Source of the DNA: Nitriliruptoraceae bacterium | Lineage (GTDB): Bacteria; Actinomycetota; Nitriliruptoria; Nitriliruptorales; Nitriliruptoraceae | Assembly: GCA_007134165.1 (NCBI GenBank) | Contig: SLLJ01000267.1 | Coordinates: forward strand, 1 to 13,821 | DNA length: 13,821 nucleotides | Direction of reading: 5' to 3' | Part shown: piece by piece, positions 1 to 8,956 of the stretch | Layout of the letters: each line of letters opens with the position of its first letter | Position numbering within the stretch: the first letter of the stretch is position 1 | Notes under the pieces: generated by a model | Database searches by the model: none | Told to the model about the DNA's origin: nothing | The model's input: only the letters and a program-made list of their open reading frames with translations | Position numbers and translations under genes: made by a program

Positions 1-671
1 GGATCTCGCGTGAGGACCTGCTGCTGCCGCTGGTCAAGGGCTACTGCTCGGAGAAGGCCTACGAGCTACTCGGCTCCATGAGCCTGCAGACCTTCGGCGG
101 CTCGGGCTTCACCCAGGACTACCCCATCGAGCAGTACATCCGCGACGCCAAGATCGACACCCTCTACGAGGGCACGACCGCGATCCAGGCGCTGGACCTG
201 CTGTTCCGCAAGATCGTGCGCGACCAGGGTGCGACGCTGACCTGGCTGGCCGATCTGGTCCGCAGCTTCGTCAAGGGGGGCGCGGACGCGGATCCGTTCG
301 CGGCCGAGCGCGGGATGCTGGGCACCGCCCTCGAGGAGACGCAGGGCCACCTCGGCGTGCTGATCACCCACGCGATGGCCTCGATGGACGAGTCCAAGCG
401 CACCGAGATCTACAAGACCGGGCTGCACTCGACCGACTTCCTGCACTCGCTGGCGGAAGTCACCATCGCCTGGCTGCTGCTGCGCCAGGCCGAGATCGCC
501 CAGGACAAGCTGGATGCGGGCGTGGCCGGCCGTGACGAGGAGTTCTACACCGGCAAGGTCGCTGCGGCCCGCTGGTTCGCCTCCCACACCCTGCCCAAGG
601 TCGCGCTGCGCAAGTCGCTGGCCGAGCAGGAGAACGGCTGGGTCATGGACCTTCCCGCCGAGGCCTTCTGA
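1..671 (+). CDS. acyl-CoA dehydrogenase, FadE5-like, C-terminal part (5'-truncated by window edge)
   Basis: The gene enters the window already in frame; its first complete codon is at base 3, and about 222 residues remain before the TGA. It is an FAD-dependent acyl-CoA dehydrogenase of the large FadE5/DmdC-type subgroup, which oxidises acyl-CoA to 2-enoyl-CoA in beta-oxidation. The segment [20 protein letters not shown] followed by [12 protein letters not shown] is the family signature, and the Glu of YEGTT (codon 168-170) is the expected catalytic base. After it come FRKIVRDQG and about 150 further residues, matching the extra C-terminal helical domain (Pfam acyl-CoA dehydrogenase C) that separates this subgroup from ordinary dehydrogenases of about 380 residues. 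The N-terminal and FAD-binding middle domains lie upstream of the window, so substrate class cannot be judged. A hairpin 25 nt after the stop suggests it ends its own transcript. Confidence 0.93.
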   Translation, partial: ISREDLLLPLVKGYCSEKAYELLGSMSLQTFGGSGFTQDYPIEQYIRDAKIDTLYEGTTAIQALDLLFRKIVRDQGATLTWLADLVRSFVKGGADADPFAAERGMLGTALEETQGHLGVLITHAMASMDESKRTEIYKTGLHSTDFLHSLAEVTIAWLLLRQAEIAQDKLDAGVAGRDEEFYTGKVAAARWFASHTLPKVALRKSLAEQENGWVMDLPAEAF

Positions 672-696
672 TCGCTGCACGCCACCCGGCACCCTG

Positions 697-721
697 ACGG
701 CCCGCCCCCGTGGCGGGCCGT
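697..721 (+). terminator. terminator-like hairpin after the acyl-CoA dehydrogenase
   Basis: A perfect 10-bp inverted repeat, ACGGCCCGCC (697-706) and GGCGGGCCGT (712-721), encloses a 5-nt loop and begins 25 nt after the stop codon at 671. There is no T-tract behind it, as is common for actinobacterial hairpin terminators. A possible GTG start for the next gene at 710 sits inside the loop and right arm, which argues against that start. Confidence 0.7.
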
Positions 722-754
722 CGCCGTGTCCGCCGACCCCACCGAGGGTGCCGG

Positions 755-792
755 TACCGTTGGAGGGTCGACCTGCGCTCCATGATCGAAGG
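755..792 (+). promoter_or_regulatory. ribosome binding site deciding the PBP start, with weak -10 candidate
   Basis: GAAGG at 788-792 lies 7 nt before the ATG at 800 and supports that codon as the start. The in-frame ATG at 782 has only GGAGGG (762-767), 14 nt away, which is too far for ideal spacing. TACCGT at 755-760 fits the actinobacterial TAnnnT -10 pattern. If it is used, the transcript would begin near 767, after the GGAGGG. I see no convincing -35 element, so the promoter part is tentative. Confidence 0.4.
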
Positions 793-799
793 CTCCCCG

Positions 800-3205
<2,406 letters not shown>

Positions 3206-3214
3206 GCGCGGGCG

Positions 3215-4369
3215 TCAGGCGATCGCGCCCGCCTCACGCAACGCCGCGATCTGCGCCGGGTCGTAGCCGGCTTCGTCGAGCACCTCGTCGGTGTGGGCGC
3301 CGTAACCGGGCGCGCCGCGCTGCACCCCGCCGGGCGTACGCGAGAAGCGGGGGGCGGGTGCGGGCTGCTGACGGCCGTCGACCTCGACGAAGGCATCCCG
3401 CGCGCGGTGGTGAGGGTGGTCGGGCGCCTCGGCGAGGTCGAGCACCGGCGCGACGCAGGCATCCGAATCGGCGAAGTGCTCGGCCCACTCGTCGCGGCTG
3501 CGGGTCGCGATCACCTCGGCGAGGCGGCGGCGCTGCTCGGGCCAGGTGGCCGGGTCGAGCTGGGCGCCGGGGTCGAGGTCGAGTCCGAGCCGACTGATCA
3601 GCTCGGCATAGAACTCGGGCTCGAGCGCGCCGATGGCCAGAAAGCGCCCGTCGGCGCAGCGGTAGGTGTCGTAGAACGGGGCTCCGCCGTCCAGCAGGTT
3701 CGATTCCCGCGTGGTCGTCCACGCCCCGAGGCCGAGCAGCCCGTGCAGGAACGCGGTCTGCGAAGCCGCGCCGTCGACCATCGCGACATCCACGACCTGG
3801 CCCTCACCGGACCGGGAACGCTCGAGCAGGGCAGCGAGCACCCCGATCGCGAGGAACGTGCCCCCGCCCCCGAAGTCGGCGAGGTAGTTGATGGGCGGCG
3901 GCGGGGGGGTGTCGGCCCGCCCCACCGGGTGCAGCGCCCCGGCAACCGCGGCGTAGTCGAGGTCGTGGCCGGCGCGCGGTGCCAGCGGGCCCTGCTGACC
4001 CCAGCCGGTCATCCGCGCGTAGATGAGCGCAGGGTTGTCGGCGCGCAGCACCTCGGGTCCGACCCCGAGCCGCTCGGCGACCCCGGGCCGGAAACCCTCA
4101 ACCAGCACGTCAGCGCGCGTGACCAATCGGCGGACCACCGCCACGCCCGCCTCGGCCTTGAGGTCCACCCCGATCGAGCGGCGGTTGCGTGACAGCCCCA
4201 CCATCATCGCCTCCATGCCCGGCCCGCGGGTGACCGAAGCCGTCCGGTCCACTCGCACCACCTCGGCTCCGAGGTCGGCGAGCAGCATCACCCCGTATGG
4301 CGCCGGCCCGATCGCCGCGAGCTCGAGGACGCGGATGCCGGTCAGCGGGCCGGTCAGCGGGCCGGTCAT
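3215..4369 (-). CDS. mcr: alpha-methylacyl-CoA racemase (CaiB/BaiF CoA-transferase family III)
   Basis: This cytosolic enzyme epimerises (2R)- and (2S)-2-methylacyl-CoA, letting branched-chain or sterol side-chain acids enter beta-oxidation. The 384 residues match the family at full length. The start is close to the mycobacterial MCR type (GIRVLELAAIGPAP, then LLADLGAEVVRVDR). The three catalytic positions known from M. tuberculosis MCR can be placed: His135 in AGHD, Asp165 in ADFGGGG and Glu250 in ALEPEFY. RMTGWGQ, NLLDGGAPFYDTY and the C-terminal SDACVAPVLDL are also conserved. The ATG at 4369 has AGGAG (4376-4380) 6 nt ahead; the longer reading frame from 4498 is unsupported. A 12-bp tandem repeat gives TGPLTGPLTG at the N-terminus. 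It is the last gene of the six-gene minus-strand cluster, 43 nt behind an SDR. A plain CoA-transferase is the alternative, but these motifs favour the racemase. Confidence 0.92.
   Translation of the reverse strand: MTGPLTGPLTGIRVLELAAIGPAPYGVMLLADLGAEVVRVDRTASVTRGPGMEAMMVGLSRNRRSIGVDLKAEAGVAVVRRLVTRADVLVEGFRPGVAERLGVGPEVLRADNPALIYARMTGWGQQGPLAPRAGHDLDYAAVAGALHPVGRADTPPPPPINYLADFGGGGTFLAIGVLAALLERSRSGEGQVVDVAMVDGAASQTAFLHGLLGLGAWTTTRESNLLDGGAPFYDTYRCADGRFLAIGALEPEFYAELISRLGLDLDPGAQLDPATWPEQRRRLAEVIATRSRDEWAEHFADSDACVAPVLDLAEAPDHPHHRARDAFVEVDGRQQPAPAPRFSRTPGGVQRGAPGYGAHTDEVLDEAGYDPAQIAALREAGAIA
4337..4369 (-). repeat. 12-bp tandem repeat at racemase start
   Basis: The unit GCCGGTCAGCGG (plus-strand reading) occurs at 4337-4348 and 4349-4360, with a partial third copy at 4361-4367. 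In the gene it duplicates the residues TGPL immediately after the initiator Met. Confidence 0.9.
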
Positions 4370-4375
4370 GGCGTG

Positions 4376-4380
4376 CTCCT
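4376..4380 (-). promoter_or_regulatory. Shine-Dalgarno AGGAG deciding the racemase start
   Basis: AGGAG, read on the minus strand, is 6 nt upstream of the ATG at 4369. It selects this start over the in-frame ATG at 4498, which lies inside the preceding SDR gene and would add 43 residues that do not resemble the family. Confidence 0.75.
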
Positions 4381-4412
4381 CGTGCTCGGCGTACTCCTGG
4401 GACGTCTGGCGG

Positions 4413-5132
4413 TCAGCGCTGCCGCAGGTCGACCAGCGGGTCGGTCGCGTCGGGGTCGTCCAGGAGCGCCCACAGCCTGGCGGAGACGTCGTCGGCATCG
4501 GCGAGCCGCCCTTCGGCGTGGAGGCTGCGGAAGCGCTCGACGCGGGGGAAGTCGTGCGCGTCGGTGTCCCGGATCAGCGCCTGCATGCCGGTGGCCACCA
4601 CCCCCGGCGCAACCGCCAGCACCCGCACCCCGCCCCGTTCGGCCTGCTCGGCCGCGACCGTGGACACCCAGCGTTCCACCGCCGCCTTGGCCGCGCCGTA
4701 GGTCGCCCACCCCGGGTAGTCGGTGCGGGCGGCCCCCGAAGACAGCACGACGAGCTCTCGCCGCACGTCGAGGTCGCGCACCGCGGCCAGGAAACGGTGG
4801 GCGAGCACCAGCGGGCAGGCGGCGTCGAGCAGCACGTTGGCGGCCTGCGCGTCGTGGTCGACCTCGCCCTGGAACCCGATCGGGGCCAGCGTGCCGGCGG
4901 CGTGCACGAAGGTCACCCGCGTCCAGTCGTCGGCGTGCACGAGCCGGTCAAACTCGTCGCCGAGCGCGCTCCAGGCGGCCGGGTCGGCGAGGTCGGTGGC
5001 ATGGTGCACCACGCCGGGTAGGTCGGGATCGGTGCGGCTCACACCCACCCGGTAGCAGTCGTCGGGTGCGGCGGCGAGCACGGCCCGGCCGATGCCGGCC
5101 GAGCCTCCGGTGACGATCAGCAGGTGGCTCAT
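4413..5132 (-). CDS. short-chain dehydrogenase/reductase, sepiapterin/benzil-reductase-like
   Basis: A 239-residue Rossmann-fold NAD(P)H-dependent oxidoreductase. The cofactor motif TGGSAGIG is at 8-15, Arg33 after strand 2 suggests NADPH, HAAG is at 77-80 (variant of NNAG), Asn99 is in place, Ser131/Ser132 precede the active site, and Tyr145 and Lys149 form YxxxK. The AAGTLAPIGF segment and the short loop pattern recall sepiapterin reductase and bacterial benzil reductase rather than the FabG group. The start has no good Shine-Dalgarno and lies 11 nt behind the FAD-oxidase stop, so translation is probably coupled. The substrate is unknown. Two contextual ideas are a dicarbonyl or pterin reductase (a pterin dehydratase leads the same cluster), or a ketone reductase acting after the adjacent alkyl-DHAP-synthase-like enzyme. 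Confidence 0.85.
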   Translation of the reverse strand: MSHLLIVTGGSAGIGRAVLAAAPDDCYRVGVSRTDPDLPGVVHHATDLADPAAWSALGDEFDRLVHADDWTRVTFVHAAGTLAPIGFQGEVDHDAQAANVLLDAACPLVLAHRFLAAVRDLDVRRELVVLSSGAARTDYPGWATYGAAKAAVERWVSTVAAEQAERGGVRVLAVAPGVVATGMQALIRDTDAHDFPRVERFRSLHAEGRLADADDVSARLWALLDDPDATDPLVDLRQR

Positions 5133-5143
5133 GGCCGGGCAGC

Positions 5144-6862
5144 CTACTGCCGCGACCCGGGGGCGCCCGGCTCGACGAGCAGCCCTGGGTCGACGAGCAG
5201 CCCCGGGTTGAGCACCGCGGACGGGTCCAGCGCCGCCTTGGCCGCCACCAGCGCCCGGGCGAAGGGCTCGGGTCGCTGCCGGTCGTACCACGCGCGGTGG
5301 TCGCGACCGACCGCGTGGTGGTGGGTGATGGTGGCGCCGGCGGCGTCGATGGCCTCGCTGACCGCGACCTTGATCTCGTCCCAGGCCGCCACCTGCGCCC
5401 GCCCGCGCGCGACGCGTTCGCCCACCTCCGGCGAGATCGGCCGCCGGCGTGCCGGCAGCGGTCCGGGGGCGATCACGGTCAGGTAGGGCGCGACGCCGTC
5501 GGGGTAGGCATGCGTGGTGCGTACCGCCACCATCGCGCCTCCGCAGACCTCGCGGGCGGCGCGGGCCGCGGTGTCGCGCAGCGTGGCGATGAGTTCGCCG
5601 GCCCGCTCCCAACTGGTGGCGGTCTCGAAGGTCTCCACGACCGCGCCGAGCCGGATCAGCCCATCGCGCAGGTAGGGGCCCTGCAGGAACGCGCGCCGCC
5701 AGGCGCCCGCGCCCCCCTCGGCGGTGCCGGTGGCGTCCCCGCCACGCAGGTGCGGGCCGTCCACCACCTCGGCGTCGTTGTCACGAAGCAACGTCAACGC
5801 CCGGTCCATGATCCCGTCCAACGGCGCCTCGACCGCCTCGAAGCCCAGCACCAGCACCGTGTCGCTGCCGTCGGCCGGTCCGGCACCGGACAGGGCCGCC
5901 TCCACCGGGTCGAGCAGCCGGCAGTTGGCGGGACGCAGCCCGTCCTGCACCAGCGCCCGCACGGCGGCCAGCCCCGCGTCGAACGAAGCCAGGCGCAGCG
6001 TCGCCTGTGCGCGTGCCCGGGGGCGGGGCTGCACCCGCATCCAGGCCTCGGTGATGACCCCGAGCACTCCCTCGCTGCCCAGCAGCAGCCGGTCGGGCGA
6101 GGGACCGGCCCCCGAGCCGGGCAATCGGCGCGAGGACCACCACCCGGTCGGGGTGCAGGCGGTGATCGCGGCCGTGAGGTCGTCGATGTGGGTCGGTCCG
6201 GTCGCGAAGTGCCCACCGGCGCGGGTGGCGAGCCAGCCGCCGAGCGTCGAGAACTCCCACGACTGCGGGAAGTGGCGCAGCGTCAAGCCGTGCGCTCGCA
6301 GCTGCGCCTCGATCTGCGGTCCGAGCGCCCCGGCCTGGATGCGGGCGGTCCTCGACACCGGCTCGACCTCGAGCACCCGGTCGAGGTGGCCGAGGTCGAG
6401 GCTGAGGCACGGCTCGGCGCTCGGGGTCACCCCACCGACCACCGAGGACCCCCCACCCCACGGGACGACCACGAGGCCGACCTGCGTGGCGTGGTCGAGG
6501 ACCGCTTCGACCTCGGCCGGACTGCGGGGGCGCACCACGAGGTCGGGCACGCGGGGCACGTCGCCATGCAGCGCCCGGGCCACGTCCCGGAAGGCGTTGC
6601 CGTGCCCGTGCCAGAGCCGGTCGACGGGGTCCCGGCTGGCGGGGACGTCGAGGTGGTCGGGCAGCCGCACGCGCGGCTCGCTCAGCGCGACCGCGGCCGG
6701 GTCCACCGGGTCGAGCGCCCCGGGCGGCGGGAGTCCGAAGCGCTGGGTGAGCAGCGCTGCGAGCCCGTCGAGCGCATCGGCACCCAGCGCCTGCTCGCGG
6801 TGGCCCCACCCCCACCAACTGCGTCCACCGGTGGGGTCCTGGCGGCGGTCCGGGGCGCTCAT
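5144..6862 (-). CDS. FAD-binding oxidase, alkyl-dihydroxyacetonephosphate synthase-like
   Basis: A 572-residue flavoprotein of the VAO/PCMH superfamily (FAD_binding_4 plus FAD-oxidase_C). In AGPS this fold swaps the acyl chain of acyl-DHAP for a fatty alcohol without net redox. A PP-loop-like PWGGGSSVVGG is at 134-144, FPQSWEFSTLGGWLATRAGGHFATG at about 198-222, GSGAGPSPDR at 249-258, and GSEGVLGVITEAWMRV at about 262-277. HHHAVGRDHRAWY starts at 514 and matches the catalytic His run of AGPS. These motifs favour the AGPS-like group over glycolate or D-lactate oxidases, though many bacterial members have unknown substrates. The start is fixed by AGGAGG at 6870-6875, 7 nt ahead, and its ATG overlaps the hydrolase stop by 4 nt (ATGA). 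An 18-bp duplication extends the C-terminus (PGLLVDPGLLVEPG). Function beyond the family is uncertain. Confidence 0.85.
   Translation of the reverse strand: MSAPDRRQDPTGGRSWWGWGHREQALGADALDGLAALLTQRFGLPPPGALDPVDPAAVALSEPRVRLPDHLDVPASRDPVDRLWHGHGNAFRDVARALHGDVPRVPDLVVRPRSPAEVEAVLDHATQVGLVVVPWGGGSSVVGGVTPSAEPCLSLDLGHLDRVLEVEPVSRTARIQAGALGPQIEAQLRAHGLTLRHFPQSWEFSTLGGWLATRAGGHFATGPTHIDDLTAAITACTPTGWWSSRRLPGSGAGPSPDRLLLGSEGVLGVITEAWMRVQPRPRARAQATLRLASFDAGLAAVRALVQDGLRPANCRLLDPVEAALSGAGPADGSDTVLVLGFEAVEAPLDGIMDRALTLLRDNDAEVVDGPHLRGGDATGTAEGGAGAWRRAFLQGPYLRDGLIRLGAVVETFETATSWERAGELIATLRDTAARAAREVCGGAMVAVRTTHAYPDGVAPYLTVIAPGPLPARRRPISPEVGERVARGRAQVAAWDEIKVAVSEAIDAAGATITHHHAVGRDHRAWYDRQRPEPFARALVAAKAALDPSAVLNPGLLVDPGLLVEPGAPGSRQ
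5172..5207 (-). repeat. 18-bp tandem duplication at FAD-oxidase C-terminus
   Basis: Two copies of an 18-bp unit (5172-5189 and 5190-5207) differ at one base. They encode PGLLVD and PGLLVE, adding six residues after the usual family ending LNPG. Confidence 0.88.
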
Positions 6863-7722
6863 GGGAAGGCCTCCTGGGGGGCCGGTGGCGCTGCCGTCGG
6901 CAGCAGCGGCAGGACGAGTTCGGTATAGCGATCCGGGGCCTGCTCGGGGAAGCCGTGGCCGAGCCCGGCGAGCACCACCAGACGCGCGCCGGGGATGCCC
7001 CGGGCGAGCGCGACCGCCTGGTGGGGGCGGCACACCACGTCGCGTCCACCGGCGAGCACGAGCGTCGGGCAGCGGATCCGGCCAAGCCGGGCGCGCGCGT
7101 CGTGGGTGGCGGCCACCCCGCTCAGCGCGAGGTGCCGGGCGACGAGTTCTGCGGGCGGCACCGTACCGGCGAGCAGCGCCGGGGCCGCCCGCCTGAGTGC
7201 CCGGGCCTCGGCCAGCAGCCGCAGCCGCGCACCGCCGGTCGCCGAGGTCGCGACCGCATCGCGGGCGAAGACCTCGAACCGACCGGTGCGCAGCTGCCAC
7301 GCCCAGCGCGCCAGCGCTCGGCGCAGGTGCGCGTCGGCCTGCGGTGCGGTGGCGGACAGGACCATCCCCGCGACCAGTTCTGGGGCGTCGGCCGCGAGGT
7401 GCTGGGCGACCATCGCCCCCATCGAGTGGGCCAGCAGCCAGGCCGGGGCGTGGTCGTGGGTGCGCAGCACGTGGGCCACGTCGCGCGCGAGCTCGAGGGT
7501 GGTGGTCGTGGGCTGGACCGGGTGGCGGTAGGAGACCACCAGGCCGCGGTAGTGGCGCATGGGCAGCGGAACCGCGTCGATCAGCGACTCGGCCTCGGGC
7601 CGGGACACCGGCGCCAGGCCGTCGGAGAGTCCGGGCAGCAGCACGACCGGTGGTCCGGTTCCATCACCGGTGTGCAGCACCGGTACCCGACCGCCCGGCA
7701 CCGCCGTCCACGACCGGGCCAT
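6859..7722 (-). CDS. alpha/beta hydrolase
   Basis: A 287-residue soluble serine hydrolase. VVLLPGLSDG at 26-35 gives the oxyanion-hole loop. The nucleophile elbow is AHSMGA with Ser100 (Ala replaces the usual first Gly). The acid is Asp228 in LAGGRD, and the base is His256 in GLGHGF, so the triad is complete. A helical lid-like insertion lies between about 130 and 210. The start at 7722 has GGAGGAG at 7728-7734, 5 nt away; the frame opens at 7827, but that would run into the upstream SDR. It follows that SDR by 29 nt and overlaps the FAD-oxidase start by 4 nt, so co-translation is likely. Family resemblance is to esterases, lipases and acyl-hydrolases. In this setting it could release an acyl chain or a lactone, but the substrate cannot be read from sequence. 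Confidence 0.87.
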   Translation of the reverse strand: MARSWTAVPGGRVPVLHTGDGTGPPVVLLPGLSDGLAPVSRPEAESLIDAVPLPMRHYRGLVVSYRHPVQPTTTTLELARDVAHVLRTHDHAPAWLLAHSMGAMVAQHLAADAPELVAGMVLSATAPQADAHLRRALARWAWQLRTGRFEVFARDAVATSATGGARLRLLAEARALRRAAPALLAGTVPPAELVARHLALSGVAATHDARARLGRIRCPTLVLAGGRDVVCRPHQAVALARGIPGARLVVLAGLGHGFPEQAPDRYTELVLPLLPTAAPPAPQEAFP

Positions 7723-7727
7723 CCGGA

Positions 7728-7734
7728 CTCCTCC
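7728..7734 (-). promoter_or_regulatory. Shine-Dalgarno GGAGGAG deciding the hydrolase start
   Basis: GGAGGAG on the minus strand is 5 nt upstream of the ATG at 7722. This rules in the shorter protein over the ATG at 7827, which overlaps the end of the preceding SDR gene. Confidence 0.75.
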
Positions 7735-7751
7735 GTCGCCTCGCGCGGGGG

Positions 7752-8519
7752 TCAGCCGGGCAGCGGGAAACCGCTCGACGCGCCGCTGAGCCCACCATCG
7801 ACCGGCACGATCGTGCCGGTGATCCACGACGCCGCGTCCGACAGCAGGAACACCACCGCCCGGGCCACGTCCTCGGGTTCGCCGAGCCGCTGCAGCGGAT
7901 GCGCCCGGCCGATCGCGTCGGGGTCATGGCTCCACAGCAGCTGCGAGAAGCGGGTGCGCACGATCGCGGGCGCGACCGCGTTGACCCGCACCCCCGGCGC
8001 AAGCTCGTGGGCGAGCTGCCGGGTCAGGTGGTGCAGGGCAGCCTTGGAGACGTTGTAGGCCCCGAACACCGGCGAGGGGGCCAGCCCTCCGACCGATCCG
8101 ATCGAGACGATCGCGCCGCCGCGCTCCCGCATCGCGGCGTGCCAGGCGGCCCGCGACCACACCAGCGGGGCGCGCAGGTTGACGTCCCAGGTGCGATCCA
8201 CCGCGCCGAGGTCGACCTCGGTGATCAGCCCCGCAGCCGGATTTGTCCCGGCGTTGTTGACCAGCAGGTCCAGACCACCGAAGTACTCGACGGCACGGGC
8301 GGTGGCGGCATGCGCGTGCGCCTCGTCGACGACGTTGCCGACCACCGGCAGCACCCGCTCGCCGAACTCCTCGGCCAGCGGCTGGAGCGTCTCGGGCTTG
8401 CGCCCGGTGACCACGACCCCGCGCACGTCCGCGGCGAGCAGTTCGCGCACGACCGCCGCGCCGATCCCGCGGCTGGCCCCGGTGACCACCGCGACCTTGC
8501 CGCCGAACTCGATGTGCAT
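7752..8519 (-). CDS. classical short-chain dehydrogenase/reductase (SDR)
   Basis: A 255-residue classical SDR that uses NAD(P)H to interconvert an alcohol and a ketone. TGASRGIG is at 13-20, TGR at 38-40 (Arg40 favours NADPH), NNAG at 88-91, and the tetrad is Asn114, Ser142, Tyr155 and Lys159. The C-terminus has ITGTIVPVDGGLS, typical of FabG-like and 3-hydroxyacyl or alcohol dehydrogenase members. PLQRLGEPEDVARAVVFLLS is the usual penultimate helix. The ATG at 8519 has GAGGAG (8526-8531) 6 nt ahead. It is second in the cluster, 44 nt behind the pterin dehydratase and 29 nt ahead of the hydrolase. A 3-hydroxyacyl-CoA dehydrogenase role would fit a beta-oxidation cluster, but SDR substrates cannot be assigned from motifs. 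Confidence 0.9.
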   Translation of the reverse strand: MHIEFGGKVAVVTGASRGIGAAVVRELLAADVRGVVVTGRKPETLQPLAEEFGERVLPVVGNVVDEAHAHAATARAVEYFGGLDLLVNNAGTNPAAGLITEVDLGAVDRTWDVNLRAPLVWSRAAWHAAMRERGGAIVSIGSVGGLAPSPVFGAYNVSKAALHHLTRQLAHELAPGVRVNAVAPAIVRTRFSQLLWSHDPDAIGRAHPLQRLGEPEDVARAVVFLLSDAASWITGTIVPVDGGLSGASSGFPLPG

Positions 8520-8563
8520 GCCGTGCTCCTCGCCCGGTTCACGCGTGTCCCGGTGATCGGGGG

Positions 8564-8848
8564 TCAGCCGGCGACGACGCCGTCGATCTGTCGGGCGAGG
8601 TCGAGGTCCTTCTGGGTGACGCCACCGGCGTCGTGGGTGCTGAGCGTGACCGTCACCCGCGAGTAGACGTTGAACAGCTCCGGGTGGTGGTCGGCGGCCT
8701 CAGCCAGCGGGGCGAGCCGGTCGATGAAGGCGATCGCGTCGAGGAAGCCGTCGAAGCGCAGCTCCCGCACGATGGCGTTGTCGCGCAGCTCCCAACCGTC
8801 GAGGTCGGTGAGCGCGCTGCGGATGGTGGTCTCGTCGAGGATGCTCAT
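8564..8848 (-). CDS. pterin-4-alpha-carbinolamine dehydratase (PCD/DCoH family)
   Basis: A 94-residue protein of the usual family length. PCD dehydrates 4a-hydroxytetrahydropterin, the oxidised cofactor released by aromatic amino acid hydroxylases. The signature is intact: ADHHPE with His54 and His55, NVYSRVTVTLSTHDAGG with His72 and Asp73, then TQKDLDLARQID. The 17-residue spacing from the second to the third His equals that in mammalian DCoH. The residue after HHPE is Leu-Phe where many members have a Trp. No phenylalanine hydroxylase or other pterin enzyme is visible, apart from a sepiapterin-reductase-like SDR four genes downstream. The ATG at 8848 has no Shine-Dalgarno, and a promoter at 8856-8884 would start transcription at or next to it, so it may be leaderless. 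It is the first gene of the minus-strand cluster. Confidence 0.92.
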   Translation of the reverse strand: MSILDETTIRSALTDLDGWELRDNAIVRELRFDGFLDAIAFIDRLAPLAEAADHHPELFNVYSRVTVTLSTHDAGGVTQKDLDLARQIDGVVAG

Positions 8849-8855
8849 GACCGGC

Positions 8856-8884
8856 TTGGTACCAGCCCGCCCCCCGAACGTCAA
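8856..8884 (-). promoter_or_regulatory. candidate promoter of the minus-strand six-gene cluster
   Basis: On the minus strand TTGACG (8884-8879) is separated by 17 nt from TACCAA (8861-8856). A start about 7 nt after the -10 falls at the ATG at 8848, which would make a leaderless message and fits the lack of a Shine-Dalgarno. The -35 is good; the -10 is only a partial match. Confidence 0.4.
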
Positions 8885-8893
8885 CGTCGACGT
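8884..8893. promoter_or_regulatory. perfect 10-bp palindrome in the divergent intergenic region
   Basis: ACGTCGACGT is self-complementary and abuts the candidate -35 of the minus-strand cluster. It could be half or all of an operator controlling one or both divergent units, but a 10-bp palindrome made of CG-rich dinucleotides can arise by chance in such DNA. Confidence 0.25.
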
Positions 8894-8956
8894 GGCGGGC
8901 CACCCGTCACGGGGCTCAGCCGCGAACCCCACATGACGCCAGCCCGAGGAGCACCC

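Noticed and set aside
710..799. GTG at 710 as the PBP start, giving 30 more residues
   Set aside because: It lies in the loop and right arm of the upstream terminator hairpin, has no ribosome site, and the added residues look like translated non-coding DNA. The ATG at 800 has GAAGG at good spacing.
3293..4192. 299-codon plus-strand open frame opposite the racemase
   Set aside because: It is antisense to a full-length gene with all catalytic residues. In DNA this GC-rich, long antisense frames are expected because stop codons are rare.
6131..6148. TGWWSSRRLP in the FAD oxidase as a sign of two compensating frameshifts from TGVVVSRRLP
   Set aside because: From memory, relatives can carry a Trp at this point (GxWESRRLPGSG-like), so WWSS is a plausible natural variant. 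The frame is intact on both sides.
5297..6928. 543-codon plus-strand open frame opposite the FAD oxidase
   Set aside because: The translation has no recognisable domain and is the complement of a gene with clear family motifs.
8633..8956. Long N-terminal extension of the Lon-domain protein
   Set aside because: The open frame upstream is antisense to the pterin dehydratase. The LON domain begins right after the ATG at 8957, which has a GAGGAG site.
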